A stretch of DNA of 64,000 nt from Serratia nematodiphila DZ0503SBS1 (GCF_000738675.1 NZ_JPUX01000002.1:310001-374000); one strand, 5' to 3'; counted from the first letter of the stretch, positions 1-9,179 are shown. Notes: generated by a model from the sequence alone, not told the origin. Numbers and translations: made by a program.

Positions 1-69
1 GCGCACTGCGTTTGGCGCTTTGCCGCCAAATCGGCGACAATAAGATTTTTGCCGCCGACAGGATGCGCT

Positions 70-861
70 ATGCAGGCCGAAATTCTTCTGACTCTCAAAC
101 TCCAGCAAAAGCTGTTCGCCGATCCGCGCCGCATCGCGCTGCTGAAACAGGTGCAGTACACCGGCTCCATCAGCCAGGGCGCCAAACTGGCGGGCATCAG
201 CTACAAAAGCGCCTGGGATGCCATCAATGAGATGAACCAGTTGGCGGAACAAACGGTGGTGGACCGCGCCACCGGCGGGAAAGGCGGCGGCGGCGCACAG
301 CTGACGCACTATGGCCAGCGGCTGATCCAGCTGTATGACCTGCTGGGCCAGGTGCAGCAAAAGGCCTTCGACGTGTTGCAGCAGGACGATCTGCCGCTCG
401 ACAGCCTGCTGGCGGCCATCTCGCGCTTCTCGCTGCAAACCAGCGCGCGCAATCAGTTCTTCGGTACCGTCATCGAACGCGATCATCAGCAGGTGCAGCA
501 GCACCTGGCGATTTTGTTGAACGACGGCAGCACTCGTCTGACGGCGGCCATTACCCAGCAAAGCGCCGACCGGCTGCAGCTGACGCCGGGCAAAGAGGTG
601 CTGGCGCTGATCAAGGCGCCCTGGGTGCGGTTAAGCGTCGAGACGGCGGAACATGCCGGCGCGGATAACGCGCTGGCGGGCGTGGTGGCCGGCATTCAGC
701 CAGGCACCGAACACAGTGAGGTGCTGGTGACGCTGGCGGGCGGCGAAACCCTGTGCGCCACGCTGACGACGGCGGAGCTGCAGCGTCTGCAGCTGAGCGT
801 CGGCGCCACCGTACACGCCCTGTTCAACGCCGACCACGTGATTGTCGCCACGTTGTGTTAA
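70..861 (+). CDS. modE: Molybdate-responsive transcriptional regulator ModE
   Basis: 263 residues, essentially the length of E. coli ModE (262). The N-terminal winged helix-turn-helix (about 1-110) carries the family signature GSISQGAKLAGISYKSAWDA and the glycine-rich GGKGGGGA wing. Two molybdate/tungstate-binding (TOBE/MOP-like) repeats follow, about 125-190 and 195-263, and the protein ends in ATLC as E. coli ModE does. In E. coli the dimer binds molybdate and represses modABC. The ATG at 70 is chosen over the in-frame ATG at 49 because the protein then begins MQAEILLTLKLQQKLF, as in E. coli. modF follows in the same direction. The divergent modABC operon expected upstream lies outside the window. 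Confidence 0.96.
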   Translation: MQAEILLTLKLQQKLFADPRRIALLKQVQYTGSISQGAKLAGISYKSAWDAINEMNQLAEQTVVDRATGGKGGGGAQLTHYGQRLIQLYDLLGQVQQKAFDVLQQDDLPLDSLLAAISRFSLQTSARNQFFGTVIERDHQQVQQHLAILLNDGSTRLTAAITQQSADRLQLTPGKEVLALIKAPWVRLSVETAEHAGADNALAGVVAGIQPGTEHSEVLVTLAGGETLCATLTTAELQRLQLSVGATVHALFNADHVIVATLC

Positions 862-951
862 GCGCAACGTAACGTTGCATTTTTGTTGATTGACATCCCC
901 CTGCAATGCGCCTATTTCTAAGGCAAATAATTGCAAAAAAAGGAACAGGTG

Positions 952-2439
952 ATGTCGTCGTTGCACATTTCGCAAGGTTCATTCCGCTTAAGCGATACCC
1001 GCACCCTGACGCTGGACGCGCTGGAAATCCAGGCCGGCGACAGCTGGGCCTTCGTCGGCGCCAACGGCAGCGGCAAATCTGCCCTGGCGCGGGCGCTGGC
1101 CGACGAACTGGTTCTGCTCGGCGGCGAGCGTTGCAGCGACTTTCAGCACGCGGTGCGCATCTCCTTCGAACAGCTGCAAAAAATGGTCAGCGACGAGTGG
1201 CAACGCAACAACACCGATCTGCTCAGCGCGGACGAGGACGACACCGGCCGCACCGCGGCTGAGATCATTCAGGAAGAGGTGAAAGACGCCGCGCGCTGTG
1301 AGCGGCTGGCCGCACAGTTCGGCATCACCGCCCTGCTGACGCGCCGCTTCAAATACCTCTCCACCGGCGAAACGCGCAAGACCCTGCTGTGCCGGGCGCT
1401 GATGCCCGAGCCCGACCTGCTGATCCTCGACGAACCCTTCGACGGGCTGGACGTGCACTCGCGCGCGCAGCTCGCCACGCTGCTGAGCGAGCTTTCCGCC
1501 CAGGGCCAGACCCTGGTGCTGGTGCTCAACCGGTTCGACGAAATCCCGGATTTTGTCCGGCGGGTGGGCGTGCTGGCGGACTGCACCCTGACCAGCCGCG
1601 GGCCGCGCAGCCAGGTGATGGCGGACGCGCTGGTGGCGCAGCTGGCGCACAGCGAAAATCTCAGCGGGCTGGCGCTGCCGGAAACCGAGGATCCGACGCA
1701 AAAAGTAGCCCTGCAGGCGGATCAGCCGCTGATCGTCCTGCGTGACGGCGTGGTCAGTTATGACGATCGGCCGATCCTCAATCACCTCGACTGGCAGGTA
1801 AATCCCGGCGAACACTGGCAGATCGTCGGCCCGAACGGCGCCGGCAAATCCACATTGCTCAGCTTGATCACCGGCGATCATCCACAGGGCTACAGCAACG
1901 ATCTGACGCTATTCGGCCGCCGCCGCGGCAGCGGGGAAACCATCTGGGAAATCAAACGCCATATCGGCTACGTCAGCAGCAGCCTGCATCTGGATTATCG
2001 CGTCAACACCAGCGTGCGCAACGTGGTGATGTCAGGGTTTTTCGATTCGATCGGCATTTATCAGGCGGTTTCGGATCGTCAGCGGCAGCTGACCGAACAA
2101 TGGCTGGCGCTGCTCGGGCTCAACGGCGCGCGCGGTGACGCCCCGTTCCACAGCCTTTCCTGGGGCCAACAGCGGCTGGCGCTGATCGCCCGCGCGCTGG
2201 TGAAACACCCGGCACTGCTGATCCTCGACGAGCCGCTGCAGGGGCTGGATCCGCTCAATCGCCAGCTGGTGCGCCGCTTCATCGACGTGCTGATCGGCCA
2301 GGGCGCCACCCAGCTGCTGTTCGTCTCGCACCATGCCGAAGATGCGCCGCAGTGCATCACTCACCGCCTCAGCTTCGTGCCCGACGGCGAAGGCGGCTAT
2401 GGTTACCAACAGCAACGGCTGGAGGCGGCCTCCGCCTGA
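952..2439 (+). CDS. modF: ModF, tandem ABC ATPase of the molybdate locus
   Basis: 495 residues with two ABC ATPase domains in one chain. Domain 1 has Walker A GANGSGKSALA (about 38-48), a signature-like YLSTGETRKTLL and Walker B LLILDEPFDGLD. Domain 2 has Walker A GPNGAGKSTLL, SLSWGQQRLALIARAL and LLILDEPLQGLD. There are no membrane segments. E. coli ModF has the same tandem architecture, lies downstream of modE, and its exact role is unclear. The ATG at 952 has AGGAACAG upstream and gives a start MSSLHISQG; a TTG at 931 is in frame but less likely. It lies 90 bp after modE and is probably co-transcribed. Confidence 0.93.
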   Translation: MSSLHISQGSFRLSDTRTLTLDALEIQAGDSWAFVGANGSGKSALARALADELVLLGGERCSDFQHAVRISFEQLQKMVSDEWQRNNTDLLSADEDDTGRTAAEIIQEEVKDAARCERLAAQFGITALLTRRFKYLSTGETRKTLLCRALMPEPDLLILDEPFDGLDVHSRAQLATLLSELSAQGQTLVLVLNRFDEIPDFVRRVGVLADCTLTSRGPRSQVMADALVAQLAHSENLSGLALPETEDPTQKVALQADQPLIVLRDGVVSYDDRPILNHLDWQVNPGEHWQIVGPNGAGKSTLLSLITGDHPQGYSNDLTLFGRRRGSGETIWEIKRHIGYVSSSLHLDYRVNTSVRNVVMSGFFDSIGIYQAVSDRQRQLTEQWLALLGLNGARGDAPFHSLSWGQQRLALIARALVKHPALLILDEPLQGLDPLNRQLVRRFIDVLIGQGATQLLFVSHHAEDAPQCITHRLSFVPDGEGGYGYQQQRLEAASA

Positions 2440-2533
2440 AACGCGGCGTAAACATATCCGGCAACACTTCACCGCAGCACATCACATTTGGCCTTTTATC
2501 ATAGAAAGGAAGAAGGCCATTTTTGGAGACGCC

Positions 2534-3106
2534 ATGTCCGCTGCGTTGATTATCATCGACCTGATCGAAGATCTGATCGGGCCCAAAGGGCGCGCCAACC
2601 ACTGCCGCGAACAGGTGGCGGCGACCCACCTGCTCGCCAACGTCAATGCCGCCGCGGCCTATGCCCGGGTGCGAAAAATCCCGGTGATTTGGGTGCGGGT
2701 GGGATTCGCCGACGATTATCATGACATTCCGCCCCATTCGCCGCTGTTCAACCATCTCAAGCAGATCGGCGCACTGCGGTTAAACGGCCCGGGCTGCCGC
2801 TGGATGCCCGAACTGCATCAGGAAGAGACCGATCTGCTGTTTGAAAAAACGGCAGTCAGCGCTTTCTCCGGTAACAATTTGTTAGCCTGGCTGCGGCAAC
2901 ATCGGTGCCACCATCTGCTGCTGGCGGGCGTCAGCACGCCGCTCGCCATCGAGAGCACCGCGCGGCAGGCGCATGACGCCGGTTTCCAGGTGACCGTACT
3001 GCACGATCTGTGCGCAGCCCCCACGCAGGAGATCCACCAGCAGAGCCTGGATACCCTGCAAAACCTGGCCGAAATCACCCGTTCGCAGGCCTGGATGAAA
3101 GGCTAA
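2534..3106 (+). CDS. Isochorismatase-family (cysteine hydrolase fold) protein without the usual cysteine
   Basis: 190 residues with the isochorismatase-like fold. The N-terminal hydrophobic strand carries the conserved aspartate (ALIIIDLIEDL, Asp9). Lys105 lies in LLFEKTAVSAFSGNNL, the usual lysine motif. The motif that normally reads GVxTxxCVxSTAR is here GVSTPLAIESTARQA, so the nucleophilic cysteine position is Ala138. True isochorismatases (EntB, PhzD) also lack this cysteine, so the protein could be a vinyl-ether hydrolase type or catalytically altered; no substrate can be named. The start at 2534 has GGAGA six bases upstream. With the CPBP gene it occupies the interval between modF and gal, where E. 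coli has galE. Confidence 0.8.
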   Translation: MSAALIIIDLIEDLIGPKGRANHCREQVAATHLLANVNAAAAYARVRKIPVIWVRVGFADDYHDIPPHSPLFNHLKQIGALRLNGPGCRWMPELHQEETDLLFEKTAVSAFSGNNLLAWLRQHRCHHLLLAGVSTPLAIESTARQAHDAGFQVTVLHDLCAAPTQEIHQQSLDTLQNLAEITRSQAWMKG

Positions 3107-3272
3107 CCCTCATCGCCGCCGGTCGTGTGGGCCAGCATCATGCACAAATGCATCACTGCCCCGACCTTTAGCGTCATCTTGGTGTGCTACTATCCGCTCT
3201 AGCGCTCAATTTCGCCATCATCGCACGCCGCAAAGGCGCTGAGCGCCGTGTACATATTTAAAGGGACATATT

Positions 3273-4091
3273 ATGTGGGGCGTACTGGCTGCTTCGTTAT
3301 TTTTCTTGCCGTTTAATCGGCTGATAGCCTGGGTGATCCTGGCCGCCTCGGCGGGCATGGGGCTTTATCATGGGGTACTGACGCCGCTCAGCCTGGGTTG
3401 CCTGTTGGCCATCGTGGCGTTGGCGGGGCTGCGCCACCATTTTCGCGAGCAGCGTAATCTGGCGATTGCGCTCGAAGGGCTGGTGGTCGCCGGCTGCGTG
3501 GCGCTGTTCTTGCATCTGGTGCCGGGCATCCACAATCAACTGATGATCGACGGCGAAAAAGCCGGCCCGCTCAGCGCGCCGTTCACGATGTATTACAACT
3601 TCGATAAGGCGATGGTGCCCTTCCTGCTGTTCGCCTGCTTGCCCACGCTGTTTTCCGCCGAACGCTGCGGCAACGCTGGCAAAGCGGGCTGGATTGCGCT
3701 GCTGCTGGCCGTGCCGGCGCTGTTGCTGCTGGCCGTCGCGCTGGGCGGCTTAAAAATCGAGTTGCATGCGCCCGCCTGGATCCTGCCTTTCGTGATGGCA
3801 AACCTGTTCTTCGTCTGCATGGCCGAGGAAGCGCTGTTTCGCGGCTACCTGCAACAGCGTCTCAGCCAGTGGCTGGGCGCCTGGCCGGCGCTGATCGTCG
3901 CCTCCCTGGTGTTCGGCGCCGCGCATCTGGCGGGCGGTACGCTGATGGTGATCTTCGCGACCCTCGCCGGGGTGATCTACGGCCTGGCGTGGATGTGGAG
4001 CGGCCGTCTGTGGGTGCCGATTCTGTTCCATTTCGGGCTTAATCTGACCCATCTGCTGTTCTTCACCTATCCGCTGTACCAGCATTCTTAA
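3273..4091 (+). CDS. CPBP (CAAX/Abi) family intramembrane metalloprotease
   Basis: 272 residues, very hydrophobic, about seven or eight membrane segments. The CPBP/Abi motifs are in order in the C-terminal half: EEALFRG (Glu185-Glu186, Arg190), FGAAHLAGG (His218) and FHFGLNL (His253 and Asn257). These are the conserved glutamates, arginine and histidines of the intramembrane protease family (glutamate-type, related to Rce1). The substrate is unknown; some members modify prenylated or secreted peptides and others give bacteriocin immunity. RBS AAAGGGA precedes the ATG at 3273. It has its own 166-bp upstream gap holding a short GGCGC/GCGCC hairpin (3234-3246) and is likely transcribed separately. 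Confidence 0.87.
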   Translation: MWGVLAASLFFLPFNRLIAWVILAASAGMGLYHGVLTPLSLGCLLAIVALAGLRHHFREQRNLAIALEGLVVAGCVALFLHLVPGIHNQLMIDGEKAGPLSAPFTMYYNFDKAMVPFLLFACLPTLFSAERCGNAGKAGWIALLLAVPALLLLAVALGGLKIELHAPAWILPFVMANLFFVCMAEEALFRGYLQQRLSQWLGAWPALIVASLVFGAAHLAGGTLMVIFATLAGVIYGLAWMWSGRLWVPILFHFGLNLTHLLFFTYPLYQHS

Positions 4092-4223
4092 CGGCTGAAG
4101 CCGGCAGAGAGCCCCCTCTCTGCCGGCTGGTCGGGTGAAAACGCTATCACCAGCACCTCACCGCAATGCCCTCAATCACGTTGTCGCCCGCTTTTCTTCG
4201 CCCTTCCTGCGCTTTTCTATGAA

Positions 4224-4239
4224 GTGTAAACGATTCCAT
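4224..4239 (+). promoter_or_regulatory. Upstream GalR/GalS operator (OE-like)
   Basis: GTGTAAACGATTCCAT, a LacI/GalR-type pseudo-palindrome with the central CG step. It differs from E. coli galOE only at the terminal base and lies just upstream of the CRP-like site. Confidence 0.82.
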
Positions 4240-4335
4240 TTTTTCGCGTTAGATCACCTTTTTACCGCCGCAGGCGTGCTATCTTTCTGCGCAATAGCCT
4301 CTCCCTGTTCAGCAACGGGCGTCTCAAGACGGTAA

Positions 4336-4351
4336 TTGGAAGCGATTACAC
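4336..4351 (+). promoter_or_regulatory. Internal GalR/GalS operator (OI-like)
   Basis: TTGGAAGCGATTACAC lies between the predicted start site and galT, where E. coli carries galOI inside galE. It is a weaker palindrome than the upstream site but keeps the GCGATTACAC half. Confidence 0.72.
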
Positions 4352-4378
4352 TTTCGTCGGCGCCTAGAAAGGAACCGT

Positions 4379-5431
4379 ATGACGGAATTTAACCCTATCG
4401 ATCATCCGCACCGCCGCTACAACCCGCTCAGCGGCCAGTGGGTGCTGGTTTCACCGCACCGCGCCAAGCGCCCCTGGCAGGGCCAACAAGAAGCCGTCCC
4501 GACGGAAACGCTGCCAACGCACGATCCCGACTGTTTCCTGTGCCCGGGCAATGCGCGCGTCACCGGCGATCGCAATCCGGATTATCGCGGTACCTATGTT
4601 TTCGCCAACGATTTCGCCGCGCTGATGAGCGATACGCCACCGGCGCCCGATAGCCAGGATCCGCTGATGCGCAGCCAGAGCGCGCGCGGCGTCAGCCGGG
4701 TGATCTGCTTCTCTCCCGATCACAGCAAGACCCTGCCCGAACTGGCGCTGCCGGCGCTGGAACAGGTGGTCGCCGCCTGGCAGGCGCAAACCGATGAGCT
4801 GGGCAAGCACTATCCCTGGGTACAGCTGTTCGAAAACAAAGGCGCGGCGATGGGCTGCTCCAACCCGCACCCGCACGGGCAAGTCTGGGCCAACAGCTTT
4901 CTGCCGAACGAGGCCGAACGCGAAGATCGCCTGCAGCACGACTATTTTCGGGAACACGCCTCCCCGCTGCTGCTGGATTATGCGCAGCGCGAGCTGGCCG
5001 CAGGCGAACGCATCGTGGTGAACACCGAACACTGGTTGGCGGTAGTGCCCTACTGGGCCGCCTGGCCGTTTGAAACGCTGCTGCTGCCGAAAGCGGCGGT
5101 GCAGCGCATCACCGATCTCAGCGCGGCGCAAAGCCAAGATCTGGCGCTGGCGCTGAAGAAGCTGACCAGCCGCTACGACAACCTGTTCCAGTGTTCCTTC
5201 CCCTATTCGATGGGATGGCACGGCGCGCCGTTCAACGGTGCCGACAACCGGCACTGGCAGCTGCACGCCCATTTCTATCCGCCGCTGCTGCGTTCAGCCA
5301 GCGTGCGCAAGTTTATGGTCGGTTACGAGATGCTGGCGGAAACCCAGCGCGATCTGACCGCTGAACAGGCCGCAGAGCGTCTGCGCGCCGTCAGCGATAT
5401 ACATTACCGTGAAGCCGGAGCCCAAGCATGA
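4379..5431 (+). CDS. galT: Galactose-1-phosphate uridylyltransferase
   Basis: 350 residues. The enzyme exchanges UMP between UDP-glucose and galactose 1-phosphate (Leloir pathway, cytoplasm). The active site [10 protein letters not shown] contains His164 and the nucleophile His166. Zinc ligands Cys52, Cys55 and His115 sit at the same numbers as in E. coli GalT. RBS AAAGGAA precedes the ATG. It is the first gene of this gal operon because galE is absent from its usual first position. Its TGA overlaps the galK ATG by four bases, implying translational coupling. Confidence 0.98.
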   Translation: MTEFNPIDHPHRRYNPLSGQWVLVSPHRAKRPWQGQQEAVPTETLPTHDPDCFLCPGNARVTGDRNPDYRGTYVFANDFAALMSDTPPAPDSQDPLMRSQSARGVSRVICFSPDHSKTLPELALPALEQVVAAWQAQTDELGKHYPWVQLFENKGAAMGCSNPHPHGQVWANSFLPNEAEREDRLQHDYFREHASPLLLDYAQRELAAGERIVVNTEHWLAVVPYWAAWPFETLLLPKAAVQRITDLSAAQSQDLALALKKLTSRYDNLFQCSFPYSMGWHGAPFNGADNRHWQLHAHFYPPLLRSASVRKFMVGYEMLAETQRDLTAEQAAERLRAVSDIHYREAGAQA

Positions 5432-6579
5432 GCCTGAAACCGCTTACCCATTCCCTGTTTACCGAACACTTCGGCTACGCGCCGGCGTTGACCATCCAGG
5501 CGCCGGGGCGGGTGAACCTGATCGGCGAGCATACCGATTACAACGACGGCTTCGTGCTGCCCTGCGCCATCGATTACCAAACCGTCATCGCCTGCGCCAA
5601 GCGCGACGACCGTCAGATCCGCGTGCTGGCCGCCGATTATCAGAATCAGCAGGATCAATTCTCGCTCGACGAGCCGATCGTCAGCCACCCCGATCAGCGC
5701 TGGTCCGACTATGTGCGCGGCGTGGTGAAACATCTTCAGCGCCGCAACGCCGACTTCGGCGGCGCGGATCTGGTGATCGCCGGCAATGTGCCGCAAGGGG
5801 CGGGGCTCAGCTCCTCCGCCGCGCTGGAGGTGGCGGTGGGCCAGGCGCTGCAGGCGCTCTATCAGCTGCCGTTGGACGGCGTGGCGCTGGCGCTGAACGG
5901 CCAGGAGGCGGAGAACCAGTTCGTCGGCTGCAACTGCGGCATCATGGACCAGTTGATCTCCGCGCTCGGCCGGCGCGACAGCGCTCTGCTGATCGACTGC
6001 CGCTCGCTGGAGACCCGTGCGGTGCCGATGCCGGGCAGCGTCGCGGTGGTGATCATCAACTCCAATGTGCAACGCGGGCTGGTGGACAGCGAGTACAACA
6101 CCCGCCGCACACAGTGCGAAGAAGCGGCGCGGTTCTTCGGCGTCAAGGCGCTGCGCGACGTCAGCCCCGAACAGTTTGCAGCGCGTCAACATCAGTTGGA
6201 TCCGTTGGTGGCCAAACGCGCGCGGCACGTCATCAGCGAGAACGCCCGCACGCTGGCGGCGGCCGACGCGCTGGCGGCCGGCGACCTGCAGCGCATGGGC
6301 CGGCTGATGGCGGAATCCCACGCCTCGATGCGCGATGACTTTGAAATCACCGTACCGCCGATCGATCGGTTGGTCGAGATCGTCAAAGCGACGATCGGCC
6401 CGCGCGGTGGCGTGCGCATGACCGGCGGCGGCTTTGGCGGCTGCATCGTCGCGTTGATGCCGCAGGATCTCGTGGAGACGGTGCGTGCCGCCGTGGCGCA
6501 CGAGTATCCGCGGCAAACCGGCGGATTGCAGGAAACGTTCTATGTCTGCCAGGCTTCGCAGGGAGCCGGTACATGCTGA
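5428..6579 (+). CDS. galK: Galactokinase
   Basis: 383 residues, GHMP kinase family; phosphorylates D-galactose with ATP. The substrate signature [19 protein letters not shown] lies near residues 28-45, the phosphate loop [13 protein letters not shown] about 115-128, and the third GHMP motif [13 protein letters not shown] near the C-terminus. The length equals that of E. coli GalK within a residue. It overlaps galT by four bases upstream and galM by seven bases downstream, so translation is coupled through the operon. Confidence 0.98.
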   Translation: MSLKPLTHSLFTEHFGYAPALTIQAPGRVNLIGEHTDYNDGFVLPCAIDYQTVIACAKRDDRQIRVLAADYQNQQDQFSLDEPIVSHPDQRWSDYVRGVVKHLQRRNADFGGADLVIAGNVPQGAGLSSSAALEVAVGQALQALYQLPLDGVALALNGQEAENQFVGCNCGIMDQLISALGRRDSALLIDCRSLETRAVPMPGSVAVVIINSNVQRGLVDSEYNTRRTQCEEAARFFGVKALRDVSPEQFAARQHQLDPLVAKRARHVISENARTLAAADALAAGDLQRMGRLMAESHASMRDDFEITVPPIDRLVEIVKATIGPRGGVRMTGGGFGGCIVALMPQDLVETVRAAVAHEYPRQTGGLQETFYVCQASQGAGTC

Positions 6580-7616
6580 CGGCAACCGCGGCAGCGGCGC
6601 CCGATGGGCAACCTTACCAGCTGACACTGCTGCAAAACGCCGGCGGCATGACGGTGACGCTGATGGACTGGGGCGCCACCTGGCTGTCCGCCGTCTTGCC
6701 GCTCAAATCCGGTGAAAAGCGCGAGCTGTTGCTGGGCTGCCACAGCCCGGCGGACTACCCACGTCAGGGCGCCTATCTGGGTGCCACCGTCGGCCGTTAC
6801 GCCAACCGCATCGCCAACGCCAGTCTGCCCATCGGCGGGAAACCCCATGCGCTGGCCGCCAATCAGGGCGCCCATCAGCTGCACGGTGGCCCCGACGGTT
6901 TTCATGCCCGCCGCTGGCGCCGGGTGCAGCATGATGCGCAGCAGGTCTGCTATGCGCTGCATTCGGCGGAGGGCGATCAGGGTTTCCCCGGCAATCTCGA
7001 CGTGCAGGTTTGTTACCGCCTGACCTCGGATAATCGCCTGGAAATCAACTATCTGGCGCAGGTCGATCGCCCCTGCCCGGTCAATCTGACCAACCACGCC
7101 TATTTCAATCTGGACGGCGCCGGCACCGACGCCCGCGCCCAACGGTTGCAGCTGTTCGCCGATCGCTACCTGCCTGTCGACGCCGAGGGCATTCCCTGCG
7201 CCGATCTGACGCCGGTGGACGGCAGCGGCATGGATTTCCGCCAGCCGAAAACGCTGCTGCAGGATTTCCTGCGCGATCGCGACCAGCAGCGGGTGCAAGG
7301 CTACGATCACGCCTTTCTGCTGCATCGTACCTGCGGGGCGCTGGAGAGCCCGGCGGCGCATTTGTGGTCCGCCGACGGGCAAGTGCAAATGAGCGTGTTC
7401 ACCGACGCGCCTGCGCTGCAGCTCTACAGCGGCAATTATCTGGCCGGCACGCCGGCGCGCGATGGCGGCAGCTACGCCAACCATGCCGGCGTGGCGTTGG
7501 AGAGCGAGTTTTTGCCGGACAGCCCGCACCATCCCGAGTGGCCGCAGCCGGACTGTTGGCTGCAACCGGGGAGCCGCTACCGCAGCGCCACGCATTATCA
7601 GTTTTATCCTATCTGA
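6573..7616 (+). CDS. galM: Galactose mutarotase (aldose 1-epimerase)
   Basis: 347 residues, same size as E. coli GalM. It interconverts the beta and alpha anomers of galactose to feed GalK. Features include [10 protein letters not shown] near residue 72, the histidine segment QGAHQLHGG, the catalytic motif [11 protein letters not shown], and the C-terminal [16 protein letters not shown] with the catalytic glutamate. Its ATG lies inside the end of galK. It is the last gene of the operon; no clear terminator follows directly. Confidence 0.97.
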   Translation: MLTATAAAAPDGQPYQLTLLQNAGGMTVTLMDWGATWLSAVLPLKSGEKRELLLGCHSPADYPRQGAYLGATVGRYANRIANASLPIGGKPHALAANQGAHQLHGGPDGFHARRWRRVQHDAQQVCYALHSAEGDQGFPGNLDVQVCYRLTSDNRLEINYLAQVDRPCPVNLTNHAYFNLDGAGTDARAQRLQLFADRYLPVDAEGIPCADLTPVDGSGMDFRQPKTLLQDFLRDRDQQRVQGYDHAFLLHRTCGALESPAAHLWSADGQVQMSVFTDAPALQLYSGNYLAGTPARDGGSYANHAGVALESEFLPDSPHHPEWPQPDCWLQPGSRYRSATHYQFYPI

Positions 7617-7813
7617 CCCGCTACGCCCCTCGCCGCGCGGCCGGGGGCAATTTGTTATAAATGCTTACCTTTTAGCGCCATCCCCCCAACGGCGCCCACC
7701 TTCCCTTATTCCAAAGCGCACACTACACTCAGGCTACCGTGATAAGCACAACGCCTTGTGCAACGTCACAATTTTCGGCCGATGGCGGCCAATCAATAGC
7801 TGAAGGAACACCT

Positions 7814-8161
7814 ATGCGTCTGATTACTGCACTTCCATTGCTGGCGGGCTTAATGCTGAGCACCAATCTGATGGCGGCCGACGCGACGACGGCGACGAAA
7901 ACGCCTTCGCCGGCGCAGGCGGCCCAACAGAAACGCATGACCGATTGCAACCAGCAGGCATCCACCAAGTCGCTGAAAGGCGCCGATCGCTCCACCTTTA
8001 TGAGCACCTGCCTGAAGTCCGAAGGCACCGCTGCGTCCGGCAAAACCCTGACGCCGCAGCAGCAGAAAATGAAAAGCTGCAATGCCGACGCCAAGACCAA
8101 GGATCTGAAGGGCGACGCGCGTAAAACCTTCATGAGCAACTGCCTGAAAAAATCGGCCTGA
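7814..8161 (+). CDS. PsiF-like periplasmic protein with two PsiF repeats
   Basis: 115 residues. A signal peptide of about 21 residues (MRLITALPLLAGLMLSTNLMA) suggests export. The mature part holds two copies of a PsiF repeat, each with a Cys near the start (MTDCNQQA, MKSCNADA) and ending FMSxCLK, so four cysteines in two equivalent pairs. PsiF of E. coli is induced by phosphate starvation and has unknown function. The start at 7814 has AAGGAACAC upstream; the in-frame ATG at 7739 would precede the signal peptide with unrelated sequence. Followed by a hairpin near 8175-8206. Confidence 0.85.
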   Translation: MRLITALPLLAGLMLSTNLMAADATTATKTPSPAQAAQQKRMTDCNQQASTKSLKGADRSTFMSTCLKSEGTAASGKTLTPQQQKMKSCNADAKTKDLKGDARKTFMSNCLKKSA

Positions 8162-8174
8162 TTTTCCCCACGCC

Positions 8175-8209
8175 ACGGCGCGTCCGGAGCGATTCCGACG
8201 TGCCGTTTC
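8175..8209 (+). terminator. Candidate terminator after the psiF-like gene
   Basis: ACGGCGCGTC (8175-8184) pairs with GACGTGCCGT (8197-8206) with one wobble, followed by TTCT. The T tract is short, so termination may be partial. Confidence 0.5.
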
Positions 8210-8326
8210 TCCCCCTTCCGCATCAGCCTGAACGATTCAGCTTTTTCCTTTCGCCAGCCCTTACTTTGCGGCAAGAAATTGGCTATGGTTAGACACTATC
8301 GATTGCCGAGCCCCGGCCCGCGGCAA

Positions 8327-8345
8327 TATAATGATTTTCGTTATC
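8327..8345 (+). promoter_or_regulatory. Fur box upstream of gpmA
   Basis: TATAATGATTTTCGTTATC matches the 19-bp Fur consensus GATAATGATAATCATTATC at 15 of 19 positions and lies 33 bp before the gpmA start. E. coli gpmA is also reported to be Fur-repressed, so the site is probably functional. Confidence 0.75.
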
Positions 8346-8377
8346 ATTGAAATGTCAGATTATTAAGGAGTTAAGCT

Positions 8378-9130
8378 ATGGCTGTAACTAAGCTGGTTCT
8401 GGTGCGTCACGGCGAAAGCCAGTGGAACCAAGAAAACCGCTTCACCGGTTGGTATGATGTTGATCTGTCCGACAAGGGCCGCACCGAAGCGAAAGCAGCA
8501 GGCAAGCTGTTGAAAGAAGAAGGTTTCACTTTCGACTTCGCTTACACCTCCGTACTGAAGCGCGCGATCCACACCCTGTGGAACATCCTCGACGAGCTGG
8601 ATCAGGCCTGGTTGCCAACCGAAAAATCCTGGAAGCTGAACGAACGTCACTACGGCGCGCTGCAGGGTCTGAACAAAGCGGAAACCGCAGAAAAATACGG
8701 CGACGAGCAGGTGAAACAATGGCGTCGCGGCTTCGCGGTGACCCCACCTGAGCTGACCAAAGAAGACGAACGTTACCCTGGCCACGATCCGCGCTACGCT
8801 TCTCTGACCGAGCAAGAGCTGCCGCTGACCGAAAGCCTGGCGCTGACCATCGATCGCGTTATCCCTTACTGGGACGAAGAGATCCTGCCACGCATCAAGA
8901 GCGGCGAGCGCGTGATCGTTGCGGCGCACGGCAACTCGCTGCGCGCGCTGGTGAAATACCTGGATAACCTGAGCGAAGATGAAATCCTCGAGCTGAACAT
9001 CCCAACCGGCGTGCCGTTGGTGTATGAGTTCGACGAGAACTTCAAGCCGACCAAACGTTACTACCTGGGTAACGCCGACGAGATCGCAGCAAAAGCAGCG
9101 GCCGTAGCGAACCAGGGTAAAGCGAAGTAA
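8378..9130 (+). CDS. gpmA: 2,3-bisphosphoglycerate-dependent phosphoglycerate mutase
   Basis: 250 residues, matching E. coli GpmA. It interconverts 3- and 2-phosphoglycerate in glycolysis through a phosphohistidine. The catalytic motif [18 protein letters not shown] gives His11; a second histidine lies in [26 protein letters not shown] is strong, codon use looks highly biased as expected for an abundant glycolytic enzyme, and a Fur box precedes the gene. A strong terminator follows. Confidence 0.98.
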   Translation: MAVTKLVLVRHGESQWNQENRFTGWYDVDLSDKGRTEAKAAGKLLKEEGFTFDFAYTSVLKRAIHTLWNILDELDQAWLPTEKSWKLNERHYGALQGLNKAETAEKYGDEQVKQWRRGFAVTPPELTKEDERYPGHDPRYASLTEQELPLTESLALTIDRVIPYWDEEILPRIKSGERVIVAAHGNSLRALVKYLDNLSEDEILELNIPTGVPLVYEFDENFKPTKRYYLGNADEIAAKAAAVANQGKAK

Positions 9131-9145
9131 TTTCGCCCGTTCACG

Positions 9146-9179
9146 AAAAAGCCCCCGGTTTTCACCGGGGGCTTTTTTA
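9146..9179 (+). terminator. Rho-independent terminator of gpmA
   Basis: GCCCCCGG (9151-9158) pairs with CCGGGGGC (9165-9172) around a short loop, preceded by A residues and followed by seven T residues. The A run on the other side lets it act for the convergent M48 gene as well. Confidence 0.92.

Larger units (their letters stand above)
4092..4378 (+). promoter_or_regulatory. gal operon control region (two GalR/GalS operators, CRP site, extended -10)
   Basis: The 287-bp gap keeps the architecture of the E. coli gal promoter. An upstream operator GTGTAAACGATTCCAT (4224-4239) matches E. coli OE except at its last base. A CRP-like site with GATCAC (4241-4262) follows, then an extended -10 TGCTATCTT (4277-4285), and an internal operator TTGGAAGCGATTACAC (4336-4351). 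The operators are 112 bp apart start to start, close to the E. coli spacing known to support GalR/HU repression looping. A start site near 4292 would put the CRP centre near -41.5, as at E. coli galP1. The operon it drives begins with galT. Confidence 0.82.

Noticed and set aside
988..1881. Long open frame on the minus strand inside modF
   Set aside because: It mirrors the high-GC third-position bias of modF, has no family motifs, and is Gln/Arg/Val-rich low-quality sequence typical of antisense shadows.
2606..3106. Assigning the isochorismatase-fold protein as EntB or a nicotinamidase
   Set aside because: It lacks the aryl carrier domain of EntB and the cysteine and metal ligands of nicotinamidase.
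4135..4335. 66-codon plus-strand frame in the gal promoter region
   Set aside because: It spans the OE operator, the CRP-like site and the -10 region, has no good RBS, and has no similarity that I recognise.
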